DNA from: Micromonospora parathelypteridis
Lineage (GTDB): Bacteria; Actinomycetota; Actinomycetes; Mycobacteriales; Micromonosporaceae
Direction: 5' to 3'
DNA length: 64,000 bases
Assembly: GCF_014201145.1 (NCBI RefSeq)
Contig: NZ_JACHDP010000001.1
Location: forward strand, 2,790,001 to 2,854,000
Positions 40,748 through 49,724 of the stretch are shown one piece after another. The notes beneath the pieces are model-generated. The model was not told the origin of the DNA and made no database searches. It saw only the letters and a list, made by a program, of their open reading frames with translations. Numbering within the stretch: the first letter of the stretch is position 1; every line of letters begins with the position of its first letter. Both the position numbers and the translations under genes were made by a program.

Positions 40748-41491
40748 ATGGTCGATCACACTCAGGCCCTCTCCTTCGGCGCTGCGGCGAGCGATTACGA
40801 CCGGTTTCGTCCCAGCTATCCCGAAGAGGCGGTCCGCTGGGCGCTTGACGGGTTGGACGACGACGCCCAGGTGGTCGACCTCGCCGCCGGCACCGGGATC
40901 CTGACCCGGGTCGTACGGTCCCTCGGGCACCCGGTGACGCCGGTGGAGCCCGACCCCGGCATGCGCGCCCAACTGGACATCACCACCCCGGGTCTCACAG
41001 CCCGGGCCGGCAGCGCCGAGTCGATGCCGTTGCCGGACGGCAGCGCCGACGCGGTGCTGGTCGGCCAGGCCTACCACTGGTTCGACAAGGAACCCGCGCA
41101 CGCCGAGATCGCCCGGGTGCTTCGGTCCGGCGGGACGTTTGCCCCGATCTGGAACATCCGCGACGAGCAGGCGGCCAGTTGGATGGTGGAGCTGAGCCGG
41201 ATCGCCGACCTCCGGGACAACGCACCCGATCTACGCAGGCAGGTCGCCGGCTTCGGGCCGGCCTTCGGGCCGGTGCAGGTGGCCCGGTTCGCGCACCGGA
41301 CGCTGCTCACCCCGGACGAACTGCTCGGGATGCTGCACACCCGCTCCTACTGGCTGACCGCCAGCAGCCAGGAGCAGGCCGAGGTCGACCGGAACGTACT
41401 CGACCTCCTCGCCCGTCACCCGGACCTGGTCGGCCGGGAGATCATCGAGATGCCGTACCGGACCATGGTCTTCCGCGCCCGACGGCGGTGA
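40748..41491 (+). CDS. Class I SAM-dependent methyltransferase
   Basis: Protein of 247 residues with the methyltransferase 11 type fold: SAM motif I VVDLAAGTGILTRVVRSLG, acidic VEPDPGM, then GSAESMPLPDGSADAVLVGQAYHWFD, a signature seen in the trans-aconitate/ubiquinone-like branch of actinobacterial methyltransferases. The substrate is unknown. It stands alone on the plus strand between lysS and coaX, divergent from lysS with an 88-bp gap. Confidence 0.9.
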   Translation: MVDHTQALSFGAAASDYDRFRPSYPEEAVRWALDGLDDDAQVVDLAAGTGILTRVVRSLGHPVTPVEPDPGMRAQLDITTPGLTARAGSAESMPLPDGSADAVLVGQAYHWFDKEPAHAEIARVLRSGGTFAPIWNIRDEQAASWMVELSRIADLRDNAPDLRRQVAGFGPAFGPVQVARFAHRTLLTPDELLGMLHTRSYWLTASSQEQAEVDRNVLDLLARHPDLVGREIIEMPYRTMVFRARRR

Positions 41492-41528
41492 AGCCCCGCG
41501 CGGCGACCGACCACGGCGGCGCCCGGCG

Positions 41529-42287
41529 TCACAGGTTGCGTTCGTAGACCATCCGCAGGCCGATCAGCGTGATCATCGGCTCGTGGTGGGTGATGGTGCG
41601 GCACTCGTTGATCACCAGGGACGCCAGGCCACCGGTGGCGATCACCGCCTTCACCTCACCCAACTCCTCGGTCATCCGCTCGACGATGCGGTCCACCTGG
41701 CCGGCGAAGCCGAAGTACAGGCCGGCCTGGAGGCACTCCACGGTGTTCTTCCCGATCACCGAGCGGGGCTTGGTGGCCTCGACCTTGCGCAGTTGGGCGG
41801 CCCGGGCGGCCAGCGCGTCGAAGGAGATCTCGATGCCCGGGGCGAACGCCCCGCCGAGGAACTCGCCCCGCCCGCTGATGACGTCGAAGTTGGTGGTGGT
41901 GCCGAAGTCCACCACGATCGACGGCCCGCCGTAGAGGGTGTACGCGGCCAGCGTGTTCACCACCCGGTCGGCACCCACCTCCTTCGGGTTGTCGATCGCC
42001 AGCTGCACCCCGGTCCGCACGCCCGGCTCGACGATGACGCTCGGCAGGTCGGCGTAGTAGCGGCCGAGCATGGTGCGCAGCGACCGCAGTGCGGCCGGCA
42101 CCGTGGAGCAGGCGGCCACGCCGGTGATCTCGACGTTGTCCCCGGCCAGCAGGCCCCGGAACATCAGGCCCAACTCGTCCGCCGTCGAGCGGGCATCGGT
42201 CTTGATCCGCCAGGAGTGCACCAGCTTGTCGCCGTCGAAGGTCGCCAGCACGGTGTTGGTGTTTCCGATGTCGATGCAGAGCAGCAC
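41529..42287 (-). CDS. coaX: Type III pantothenate kinase
   Basis: First step of CoA synthesis from pantothenate, 252 residues. The phosphate-binding DIGNTNT is at 6-12, followed by GADRVVNTLAAYTLYGGPSIVVDFGTTTNFDV (given here in parts: GADRVV, VVDFGTTTNFD) and the C-terminal ATGGLASLV. Requires a monovalent cation in this family. In M. tuberculosis it directly follows panC and panD; here nadB-nadC and other genes lie between, but the same set is conserved. Confidence 0.97.
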   Translation of the reverse strand: MLLCIDIGNTNTVLATFDGDKLVHSWRIKTDARSTADELGLMFRGLLAGDNVEITGVAACSTVPAALRSLRTMLGRYYADLPSVIVEPGVRTGVQLAIDNPKEVGADRVVNTLAAYTLYGGPSIVVDFGTTTNFDVISGRGEFLGGAFAPGIEISFDALAARAAQLRKVEATKPRSVIGKNTVECLQAGLYFGFAGQVDRIVERMTEELGEVKAVIATGGLASLVINECRTITHHEPMITLIGLRMVYERNL

Positions 42288-42405
42288 GCACGCAGCCTAG
42301 ACAACGACCGTACGGGCGGGTGCGGACCGGCCGCCGGACCGTATCCTTGTCGTATCGCGACATGAGCATGGATCTATCCACGGCGCGGCCGGACGGGGAG
42401 CGGAC

Positions 42406-43497
42406 ATGTCGGGGACGTGGTGGGTGCGGGGCCGTAACACCCTGCGCCGACGTCGACGACACGTGCTGGTGCTGGTCGCGTTGGCCGGCGGCGCGATCTG
42501 GATGATCGTGCAGGCGTGGCGGGCGTCCGTTCGGGAGAGCGGCAGCTTCGCCGGCGACCTCTACCTCAACATCGGCGCCGCTCTGATCATGACGCTGCTG
42601 ACCTACGTGGTGCTCAACCCGCTCTTCCGCGAACTCCAGACGGTCAGCATCATCGAGCACCCCCGACTGGACCGGGACGCCCTGATCGAACGGGTCGCCC
42701 AGTCCCGGGAGATCGTGGCCATCCTGGAAACCTGGACCAGCATGCTGGAGGGCCCGTACGCGGCCCGGTTCGTGGCCGCGCTGCGCTCCGCGCTGGTCAA
42801 CGGCGCGGCCGTCAAGGTGCTCCTGCTCGACCCGGACTCACCGGCGGTCCGACTGCGCGGCGAGGAGTTACGCCGGCGGGACGCCTCGGTCGCCATCCTC
42901 AACAACCTGTGGCACCTCGCGCGGCTCAGCGAGGAACTGCCCGAGTCGGCCCGCGCCCGACTTCAGGTCCGGGTCTACAGCGCCGCCCCCTCCGTCCAGA
43001 TGTACCGCTGGGACGGCAAGGCCTTCATCTCGTTCTTCCCGGTGCAGGGCAGCACCTTCGACACCCAGCAGATCGAGGCGTTCGTCTCGACCCCGTTGGG
43101 CGAGTTCGTCGACGACCGGTTCGCCGAACTGTGGGACACCGCCCCCCTGGAGGACCTGGCGGCCTGCCTCACGCTGCGGCTCTGCCTGCGCCAGGCCGGT
43201 CGGGACCTGGAGACCTGCGACGCGCACTACGTACGCTCCGACGGCGAGTGGTACATCGCCGGCACCGACCTGGTGCGCAACGTGGCCCGGCACGGCCTGG
43301 CCGGGTTGACCGTCGTGCTGGACCGGCCCGAGGCCGACGGCGAGATCTTCGCCATCGGAGAGGCCGACGAACTGCCGCCCGAGATCTACAACCGGGTGCT
43401 GGAGCTCTTCCGGGCCAAGTACGGCCTGGACGGCCGACAGGACACCGAGAGCCGAGTGATCTTCAACCTGGCCACCAGCTCGCTGACCACCGTCTGA
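42406..43497 (+). CDS. Membrane protein with a possible DUF5919/PLD-like C-terminal domain
   Basis: Protein of 363 residues. An N-terminal basic stretch precedes two transmembrane helices (about 20-35, VLVLVALAGGAIWMIV; 50-68, LYLNIGAALIMTLLTYVVL). The cytoplasmic part contains a fold reminiscent of DUF5919, related to phospholipase D-like signalling or effector domains (GAAVKVLLLDPDSPAVRLRG, LQVRVYSAAPSVQMYRWDGKAFISFF). The classical HKD catalytic motif is absent, so no enzymatic activity is implied. It stands between coaX and nadC and resembles proteins with a predicted nucleotide-sensing role, but that is a guess. Confidence 0.6.
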   Translation: MSGTWWVRGRNTLRRRRRHVLVLVALAGGAIWMIVQAWRASVRESGSFAGDLYLNIGAALIMTLLTYVVLNPLFRELQTVSIIEHPRLDRDALIERVAQSREIVAILETWTSMLEGPYAARFVAALRSALVNGAAVKVLLLDPDSPAVRLRGEELRRRDASVAILNNLWHLARLSEELPESARARLQVRVYSAAPSVQMYRWDGKAFISFFPVQGSTFDTQQIEAFVSTPLGEFVDDRFAELWDTAPLEDLAACLTLRLCLRQAGRDLETCDAHYVRSDGEWYIAGTDLVRNVARHGLAGLTVVLDRPEADGEIFAIGEADELPPEIYNRVLELFRAKYGLDGRQDTESRVIFNLATSSLTTV

Positions 43498-43515
43498 GTC
43501 GCCGTCGCGCGCCCG

Positions 43516-44412
43516 CTACTCGGTCCGCAGGTCCAACGCGATGTCCAGGATCGGCGACGAGTGGGTCAACGCGCCCACCGAGAGGAAGTCGACGCCGGTG
43601 GCCGCGTACCGACCCGCCACCTCCAGGGTCAGCCCGCCGGTCGCCTCCAACTCCGCCCGGTCACCCACCGCGGCCACCGCCTCGGCCAACACCTCAGGCG
43701 TCATGTTGTCGCAGAGCAGGAAGTCCGCCCCGGCCTCCACCGCCTCCACCGCCTCGTCGACGGTGGTCACCTCGACCTGCACCGGCACCTCCGGGAACGC
43801 CTCCCGGACCCGCCGGTAGGCCGGCGTGATGCCCCCGGCCGCCAGCTTGTGGTTGTCCTTGATCATGGCCACGTCGTAGAGGCCCATCCGCTTGTTGGTG
43901 CCCCCGCCGGCCCGCACCGCGTACTTCTCCAACGCCCGCAGGCCCGGCGTCGTCTTGCGGGTGTCCAGCACCATCGCCTTCGTGCCGGCCAACGCGTCCG
44001 CCCAGGCGCGGGTGTGGGTGGCCACCCCGGACATCCGGCAGAGCAGGTTGAGCGCCGTCCGCTCGGCCGTCAGCAGCAGCCGGGTCGGGCCGGTCACCGT
44101 CGCCAGCACCGCACCGCGGGCCACCCGCTCGCCGTCGCGGGCCACCACCGACACCTCGACGGTACGACCGAAGCCCGTCACCTCGCCCACCAGCTCGAAC
44201 ACGGCGGCGGCCACCGCCATCCCGGCCACCACACCGTCCGCGCGGGCCACCAGATCGGCGGTGTCGGTCTGCTCCGCGGGGATGGTGGCCACGCTCGTGA
44301 CGTCCAGGAAGTCCGGGCCCAGATCCTCGATCAGCGCGGTCTCGATCACCTGCCGCACCTGCGCCGGATCCAGCCCGGCCGCCCGCAAAGCCGCCTGCGT
44401 CGACTCCGTCAT
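43516..44412 (-). CDS. nadC: Nicotinate-nucleotide pyrophosphorylase (quinolinate phosphoribosyltransferase)
   Basis: Converts quinolinate and PRPP to nicotinate mononucleotide in de novo NAD synthesis, 298 residues. Landmarks are ERTALNLLCRMSGVAT, DTRKTTPGLRALEKYAVRAGG, NKRMGLYD, KDNH and the C-terminal EATGGLTLEV. The ATG at 44412 overlaps the nadB stop by ATGA. nadA is not present in the window, so the usual nadA-nadB-nadC operon is incomplete here. Confidence 0.97.
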   Translation of the reverse strand: MTESTQAALRAAGLDPAQVRQVIETALIEDLGPDFLDVTSVATIPAEQTDTADLVARADGVVAGMAVAAAVFELVGEVTGFGRTVEVSVVARDGERVARGAVLATVTGPTRLLLTAERTALNLLCRMSGVATHTRAWADALAGTKAMVLDTRKTTPGLRALEKYAVRAGGGTNKRMGLYDVAMIKDNHKLAAGGITPAYRRVREAFPEVPVQVEVTTVDEAVEAVEAGADFLLCDNMTPEVLAEAVAAVGDRAELEATGGLTLEVAGRYAATGVDFLSVGALTHSSPILDIALDLRTE

Positions 44413-46106
44413 GAAGAACGCCCCTCCCAGTGCTGCCCTATCCGGCCCTGCGCCCCGACCGACCCGACCAGGTGGCCCAGCCACCGCTCGTCGGCTGTCG
44501 GAAAGTCCTCCCGCCAGTGGCAACCCCGGGTCTCGCCGCGCGCGTACGCGGCAGCGACCAGCGTGGACGCCACGGTGAGCAGGTTTGTCGCCTCCCAGTC
44601 GGCGGTCCGCGGCCGGCCCCGGGCAGCGCCCAGCTCGGTCAGCGTCCCGGCCGTCTCGGCCAGCGTCGCCGCGGATCGGAGCACCCCGGCGCCCCGGGTC
44701 ATCGCCCGTTGCAGGGTCGGCGTCACCTCCGCGGGCAGCACCCAGCCCGTGCCCCCACGCCAGGCGCCAGTGTCCGCCGGCTGGACCTGCTCGGGCAGGC
44801 CGGCCGCGATGTCCTCGGCGATCCGCCGCGAGAAGACCAGACCCTCCAGCAGCGAGTTGCTGGCCAGCCGGTTCGCGCCGTGCACACCCGTGCAGGCCAC
44901 CTCGCCGCAGGCGTACAGGCCCGGGATGGAGGTGCGGCCGCGCAGGTCGGTGCGGACGCCGCCGGAGGCGTAGTGGGCGGCCGGCGCCACCGGGATCAGG
45001 TCGGTCGCCGGGTCCACGCCGATCGCCAGGCAGGACGCCACGATGGTCGGGAACCGCCCGGCCAGGAAATCCCCGCCCAGGTGGCGTGCGTCGAGGAAGA
45101 CGTGGTCGTCCCCGGTGGCCAGCAACACCCGGTGGATGCCCTTGGCCACCACGTCCCGGGGTGCCAGCTCGGCCAACTCGTGCTGGCCCACCATGAACCG
45201 CTTGCCGTCGGCATCCACCAGGTACGCGCCCTCACCGCGCAGCGCCTCGGAGACCAGCGGCTGCTGCGCGTGCCCGGCACCGGGGACTCCCGCGCCCGGC
45301 GGAGTGATCAGGGCGGTCGGGTGGAACTGGACGAACTCCACATCGGTCACCGCCGCGCCGGCCCGCATCGCCAGCGCAACCCCGTCGCCGGTGGAGACCG
45401 CCGGGTTGGTGGTCGCCGCGAAGATCTGCCCCATCCCGCCGGTGGCGAGCACCACCGCCCGGGCCAGCAGCGCACCGACGCCGTCCTCGCTGCCCTCGCC
45501 GAGCACGTGCAGGGTGATCCCGCAGGCCGGTCCGAGCCCGTCCGGGCCGTCGCCCGGCGCTCGCAGCAGGTCGAGCACCAGCGCGTGTTCGACCAGGCGG
45601 ATCCACGGGTCGCGTTGCACCGAGGCGTGCAGGGCCCGCTGCACCTCCGCGCCCGTGGCATCCCCGCCCGCGTGCACGATCCGGTCCGCCCGGTGCCCGC
45701 CCTCACGGGTCAGCATCAAGGAGCCGTCCGGGTGGCGATCGAACTCCGCCCCGATGCGCATCAACTCCCGCAGCCGGGTCGGGCCCTCCTCGACCAGCAC
45801 GCGGACCGCCGCCGGGTCGCAGAGCCCCACCCCGGCGACCTCGGTGTCCCGGGCATGCGCCGCCGGGGTGTCCGCCGGGTCGAGCACCGCGGCGATGCCG
45901 CCCTGCGCCCATCGGGTCGAACCATCATCGATGTTGACCTTGGTGACCACCGTGACATGCAGACCCGCCTCACGCAGGTGCAGCGCGGCGGTCAACCCGG
46001 CCACCCCGGAACCCACCACGATCACGTCGGTGGTCTCCACCCAGCCGGGCGCGGGCGCGGCCAGCAACGCGGGCAGGGCCGGCAGGTCGACGGTGGAGAG
46101 GTCCAT
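44409..46106 (-). CDS. nadB: L-aspartate oxidase
   Basis: FAD enzyme oxidising aspartate to iminoaspartate for quinolinate, 565 residues. The FAD-binding VVGSGVAGLTAAL is at about 32-44; also present are the succinate-dehydrogenase-like RWAQGGIAAVLD, the substrate region (HRADRIVHAGGDATG) and CGEVACTGVHGANRLASNSLLE. The ATG at 46106 follows GGGGGG; a TTG four codons upstream is unlikely. Coupled to nadC. Confidence 0.96.
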   Translation of the reverse strand: MDLSTVDLPALPALLAAPAPGWVETTDVIVVGSGVAGLTAALHLREAGLHVTVVTKVNIDDGSTRWAQGGIAAVLDPADTPAAHARDTEVAGVGLCDPAAVRVLVEEGPTRLRELMRIGAEFDRHPDGSLMLTREGGHRADRIVHAGGDATGAEVQRALHASVQRDPWIRLVEHALVLDLLRAPGDGPDGLGPACGITLHVLGEGSEDGVGALLARAVVLATGGMGQIFAATTNPAVSTGDGVALAMRAGAAVTDVEFVQFHPTALITPPGAGVPGAGHAQQPLVSEALRGEGAYLVDADGKRFMVGQHELAELAPRDVVAKGIHRVLLATGDDHVFLDARHLGGDFLAGRFPTIVASCLAIGVDPATDLIPVAPAAHYASGGVRTDLRGRTSIPGLYACGEVACTGVHGANRLASNSLLEGLVFSRRIAEDIAAGLPEQVQPADTGAWRGGTGWVLPAEVTPTLQRAMTRGAGVLRSAATLAETAGTLTELGAARGRPRTADWEATNLLTVASTLVAAAYARGETRGCHWREDFPTADERWLGHLVGSVGAQGRIGQHWEGRSS

Positions 46107-46214
46107 CCCCCCAGTCAACCCGAACCATCCTCGCTCGGGGCGGCGGGGGCGGGACGAGTGTTTTCGGCGACCCCGTCCGGCGTCGCCCGCGCGGCGCCGA
46201 CCGTCAGGCCGTGG

Positions 46215-47111
46215 TCACTTCGTCCGAACCGGTAGGCCAGCCGGGCCCGCGCCCTTCAGCGAGACAGTCACCGTACGGTCGCTGAGCCACAGGTAGCAGC
46301 GGACGCCCCGGTCACCGACCCGCCAGCGTCCCGCACCCGGCGGGCGGACCACCACACCGCTGCGAAAGGCCAGGTCGGCGTCGTCGGGCACGCCCACGAA
46401 CCGGGCGAGAGCGCTCCGACAGCCGGTGTAGAGCGGAGCCCAGTCGGAGTCGCGGCTCGGGTACGCCGTGTCCGGTGCACGCCACACCCCGACGAACTCG
46501 GCGTCGTGCTGCTGTGCGCACTCCACCGGGGCCAGCGTCTGCACGGCCCGACCGGCCGCCTTACGGGTCTGCTGACAGCCGAGCCGCAGCCCGGCGGCCC
46601 CCTTCAACGCGTCCCGCAGACTGCCCGAGCGAACCACCACCGTGCCCCCAGCCTCGACCGTGGTCAGCTCGATGAGGTCGCACCGGAAGAAGCGGGAACC
46701 CGCCGCCCACCCCGGCCCGGAGGGCAAGGCCACCGACAGCCGTAGCCGGCCGGCCCGCCAGTCGTCGCCCACGTAGCCGGTCGCCCGGGTGTCGCACTCG
46801 GCGAACGCGCCCCGCAACTCCGCCGAGCCACCCGCCGGGGCACTCGGCCGCTCGATCGGGAACGCCCCCACATGCACGGTCTCCACCCGGTGCGGGCCGG
46901 CGCAGTCCACCGGCTCGTAGCTGGCCAGGGTGACCACGTCGATGAAATCGGCGGCCTGACACACACCGGCGGCCGGGGTGAACGCCGACGGTGGCGGCAT
47001 CGCCGCCCAGTCGTCGGTCAGGTCACCGTCCAGGTCACCGGAGCCGGCACAGCCCACCAGCAGCACTGCCGTCACGGCAGCGGCGAACAGGGTCGTCGTG
47101 GCACTGCGCAT
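46215..47111 (-). CDS. Lipoprotein with septum-formation-type domain
   Basis: Lipoprotein of 298 residues, lipobox LLVGC (Cys21). Two repeats of a Cys-containing domain follow (GVCQAADFIDVVTLASYEPVDCAGPHRVETVHVG; split into GVCQAAD and PVDCAGPH as the key elements, and PVECAQQHDAEFVG) that fit the septum-formation (Septum_form) family, whose role is not established. It sits in the nadB-pan region on the same strand; expression with panD is possible. Six or more cysteines suggest disulfides outside the cell. Confidence 0.78.
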   Translation of the reverse strand: MRSATTTLFAAAVTAVLLVGCAGSGDLDGDLTDDWAAMPPPSAFTPAAGVCQAADFIDVVTLASYEPVDCAGPHRVETVHVGAFPIERPSAPAGGSAELRGAFAECDTRATGYVGDDWRAGRLRLSVALPSGPGWAAGSRFFRCDLIELTTVEAGGTVVVRSGSLRDALKGAAGLRLGCQQTRKAAGRAVQTLAPVECAQQHDAEFVGVWRAPDTAYPSRDSDWAPLYTGCRSALARFVGVPDDADLAFRSGVVVRPPGAGRWRVGDRGVRCYLWLSDRTVTVSLKGAGPAGLPVRTK

Positions 47112-47207
47112 AGCGGCCTCCCCCAGCCACCCGCCAGCTTGCGCCAGCGCGCCAAGGGTAACCGGAAATGACCTTCCGGTAACAGACCGGAATCGCGTCG
47201 CGCGAGA

Positions 47208-47636
47208 TCAGACTCCGGACACAGCCAGCGGGCTGGGCACCGGGTCACCGGCCATGCCGGGCGCCACCGCAGCCGGGTCAGCGCCCAACTCGATCACCCG
47301 GTTGTCGGCGTCCACGTGTACCACCCGCGGCCGGTACGACCGGGCCTCGGCGTCGTCCATCTGCCCGTACGAGATCAGGATGACCAGGTCACCGGGGTGC
47401 ACCAGGTGCGCGGCGGCACCGTTGATGCCGATCACACCGCTGCCCCGCTCGCCCGGGATCACGTACGTCTCCAGCCGGGCACCGTTGGTGATGTCCACGA
47501 TCGCGACCTGCTCGCCGGGGAGCAGGTCGGCGGCGTCGAGCAGGTCCTCGTCCACCGTCACCGAACCGACGTAGTGCAGGTCGGCCTGGGTCACCGTGGC
47601 CCGGTGGATCTTCGACTTGAGCATGGTCCGCAGCAT
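47208..47636 (-). CDS. panD: Aspartate 1-decarboxylase
   Basis: Pyruvoyl-dependent decarboxylase producing beta-alanine for pantothenate, 142 residues. Self-cleavage at Gly24-Ser25 ([10 protein letters not shown]) creates the pyruvoyl group. The conserved [16 protein letters not shown] start and [19 protein letters not shown] are present. Located 44 bp downstream of panC, as expected for a pan operon. Confidence 0.97.
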   Translation of the reverse strand: MLRTMLKSKIHRATVTQADLHYVGSVTVDEDLLDAADLLPGEQVAIVDITNGARLETYVIPGERGSGVIGINGAAAHLVHPGDLVILISYGQMDDAEARSYRPRVVHVDADNRVIELGADPAAVAPGMAGDPVPSPLAVSGV

Positions 47637-47680
47637 TGGGGTGGCCTTTCACGAAAGTGGTGGAGGGTGGTGCGGCCAGG

Positions 47681-48529
47681 TCAGTGGCGTGGGGCGAGGT
47701 GGATCGCCGCGTTGTCGATCAACCGGGTGGCGCCCACCCAGGCGGCGATCACCAGCCGAGCCGGCCCGGACTCCAACCCCGGTGCCAACTCGGGATCGGT
47801 GAGCACCAGGTAGTCGAGGCGGGCACCGGGCGTACCGGCACCGAACGCGGCGTGCGCGGCGGCCAACACCGCCTTCGCGTCCAGGCCCTCGTCGGCGGCC
47901 TGCCCACCGGCCCGCAGCGCGGCGGACAGACTCAGCGCGGCTGCCCGCTCCGACTCGCTCAGGTACCGGTTGCGGCTGGACAGCGCCAACCCGTCCGGCT
48001 CCCGAACGGTCGGCACGCCGACCACCTCGACCGGCACGTCCAGGTCCCGGGTCATCCGCCGGACCAGGGTGAGCTGCTGGTAGTCCTTCTCGCCGAAGAA
48101 CGCCAGGTCCGGCCGAGTGAGCTGGAGCAACTTCAGCACGACGGTGAGCACACCGTGGAAGAAGCCGGGGCGACTCGCGCCCTCCAACTCCGCGCCGAGC
48201 GGGCCCGGGTCGAGGCGTACGCGGGGCTGGCCGTCCGGGTACATGTCGGCCACCGACGGGGCAAAGACAAGATCTGCGCCCGCCCGCCGGCACACCTCAA
48301 GGTCGGCGTCGAGGGTGCGCGGGTAGCGGTCGAAGTCCTCGTTCGGCCCGAACTGCAGCGGGTTCACGAAGATCGTCACCAGCACGTGGTCGGCCTGCTT
48401 CCGGGCCGCACGCAGCAACGTCTCATGCCCGGAGTGCAACGCACCCATGGTCATCACCACACCGACCGTGCCCGTCAGCGCAGCGCGAGCCGCAGCCAAC
48501 TCCGCACGCGTGTGCACAACCTGCGTCAC
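47681..48529 (-). CDS. panC: Pantothenate synthetase
   Basis: Joins pantoate and beta-alanine with ATP, 282 residues. The class I nucleotidyltransferase MGALHSGH (28-35), [13 protein letters not shown], and the C-terminal [13 protein letters not shown] (KMSKS-like) are all present. GTG start. 55 bp downstream of the DUF2520 gene and 44 bp upstream of panD. Confidence 0.98.
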   Translation of the reverse strand: MTQVVHTRAELAAARAALTGTVGVVMTMGALHSGHETLLRAARKQADHVLVTIFVNPLQFGPNEDFDRYPRTLDADLEVCRRAGADLVFAPSVADMYPDGQPRVRLDPGPLGAELEGASRPGFFHGVLTVVLKLLQLTRPDLAFFGEKDYQQLTLVRRMTRDLDVPVEVVGVPTVREPDGLALSSRNRYLSESERAAALSLSAALRAGGQAADEGLDAKAVLAAAHAAFGAGTPGARLDYLVLTDPELAPGLESGPARLVIAAWVGATRLIDNAAIHLAPRH

Positions 48530-48584
48530 AGCGCCACCTCGGTTCGCGACTGCGGGGCTCGCAAGATCGGCTCACTCCTCACGC

Positions 48585-49541
48585 TCACAGCGTCACCTCC
48601 CGATTGGTGTCGGCGAGCACGCCGAGCAGCGACTGCGCGTCGACCGGCCGCAGCCGGCCGGCGGCGATCGCCCGGTCGGCGGTCCGCCGGGCCAACGCAC
48701 GGTACGCGGGAACGGATTCCGGTGCGGTGGCGGCCAACCGATCCAGGTGCCGCTGGACGGTGCCCGCGTCGCCGCGGGAGACCGGCCCGGTCAACGCGTC
48801 GTCACCGAGCCGCAGCGCGTTCTCCAGTGCGGCCCGCAGCAGCGGGGCGAGCACCTTCTCCGGCCGGGCCACCCCGGCGTCGCGCAGCCGGTCGGTCGCC
48901 TCGTTCACCAGGGTCACCAGGTGGTTCGCGCCGTGAGCCAGCGCGGCGTGGTACAACGGGCGGTCCGACTCGGCCACCCACTCGGGCACGCCGCCCAGGT
49001 CGGCGACCAGCCGGGCAGCGAGCGGGCGCAGTTCCGCCGGGGCGGTCACGCCGTACGAGATGCCGGCCAGCCGGGTCAGGTCGTCCGGCGTACCGGTGAA
49101 GGTCATCGCGGGGTGCAGGGCGAGCGGCCGGGCACCGACCTCGGCGGCCGGCGCAAGCACGGCCAGACCATGCGCGCCTGAGGTGTGCGCGACCACCTGG
49201 CCGGGCCGCAGCGCCCCGTGATCGGCCAGCTCGGCCACCACACCGGCCAGGGCGTCGTCCGGCACCGCGATCAGCAGCAGGTCGACGGCGGCGTGGGCCA
49301 CGGCGGCGACCGGGCGGCGGGGCACCTCGGGCAGGAGCAGGGCGAGTCGGGCGCGGCTGGCCCCGGAATCGCCGGTGACGGCGACCACCCGATGCCCGGC
49401 GGCGACGAGTGCGGCGCCCAGCACCGCTCCGACCCGACCGGCGCCAACGACACCGACGGTGAGCAGACGGGAGGTGGCAGGGGTGCCGAGAACGGCGGGC
49501 CCGCGAGGGGCGGCCGGACGCGGGCGCAGCGGTGCGCTCAT
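48585..49541 (-). CDS. DUF2520/Rossmann-like oxidoreductase of the pantothenate locus
   Basis: Protein of 318 residues. A Rossmann NADP-binding domain ([27 protein letters not shown]) is followed by a helical DUF2520 domain (HPAMTFTGTPDDL, SDRPLYHAALAHGANHLVTL). In actinobacteria, including M. tuberculosis, this protein is consistently encoded upstream of panC-panD, so a ketopantoate-reductase-like role has been suggested from context, but the canonical PanE residues cannot be verified by eye. The ATG at 49541 was chosen because the preceding open stretch is not conserved-looking. Divergent from the NDUFAF7-like gene with a 183-bp gap. Confidence 0.88.
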   Translation of the reverse strand: MSAPLRPRPAAPRGPAVLGTPATSRLLTVGVVGAGRVGAVLGAALVAAGHRVVAVTGDSGASRARLALLLPEVPRRPVAAVAHAAVDLLLIAVPDDALAGVVAELADHGALRPGQVVAHTSGAHGLAVLAPAAEVGARPLALHPAMTFTGTPDDLTRLAGISYGVTAPAELRPLAARLVADLGGVPEWVAESDRPLYHAALAHGANHLVTLVNEATDRLRDAGVARPEKVLAPLLRAALENALRLGDDALTGPVSRGDAGTVQRHLDRLAATAPESVPAYRALARRTADRAIAAGRLRPVDAQSLLGVLADTNREVTL

Positions 49542-49724
49542 GACGACGATCCAGTCCTCGAGAAGGGGTACCGGTCGATCGCAAGTATGCGCCCGGCCTG
49601 CCGAACCAGGACAAGCATGTGTGAAAACGTTCACCGCCGAAGGAAGTGCCCCTTGTCACCTGGTCCGGCGCACCGATGACCGTAGGGTCGGCACGGTGAC
49701 GCACCCTGAACTCGGAGTGAACTG

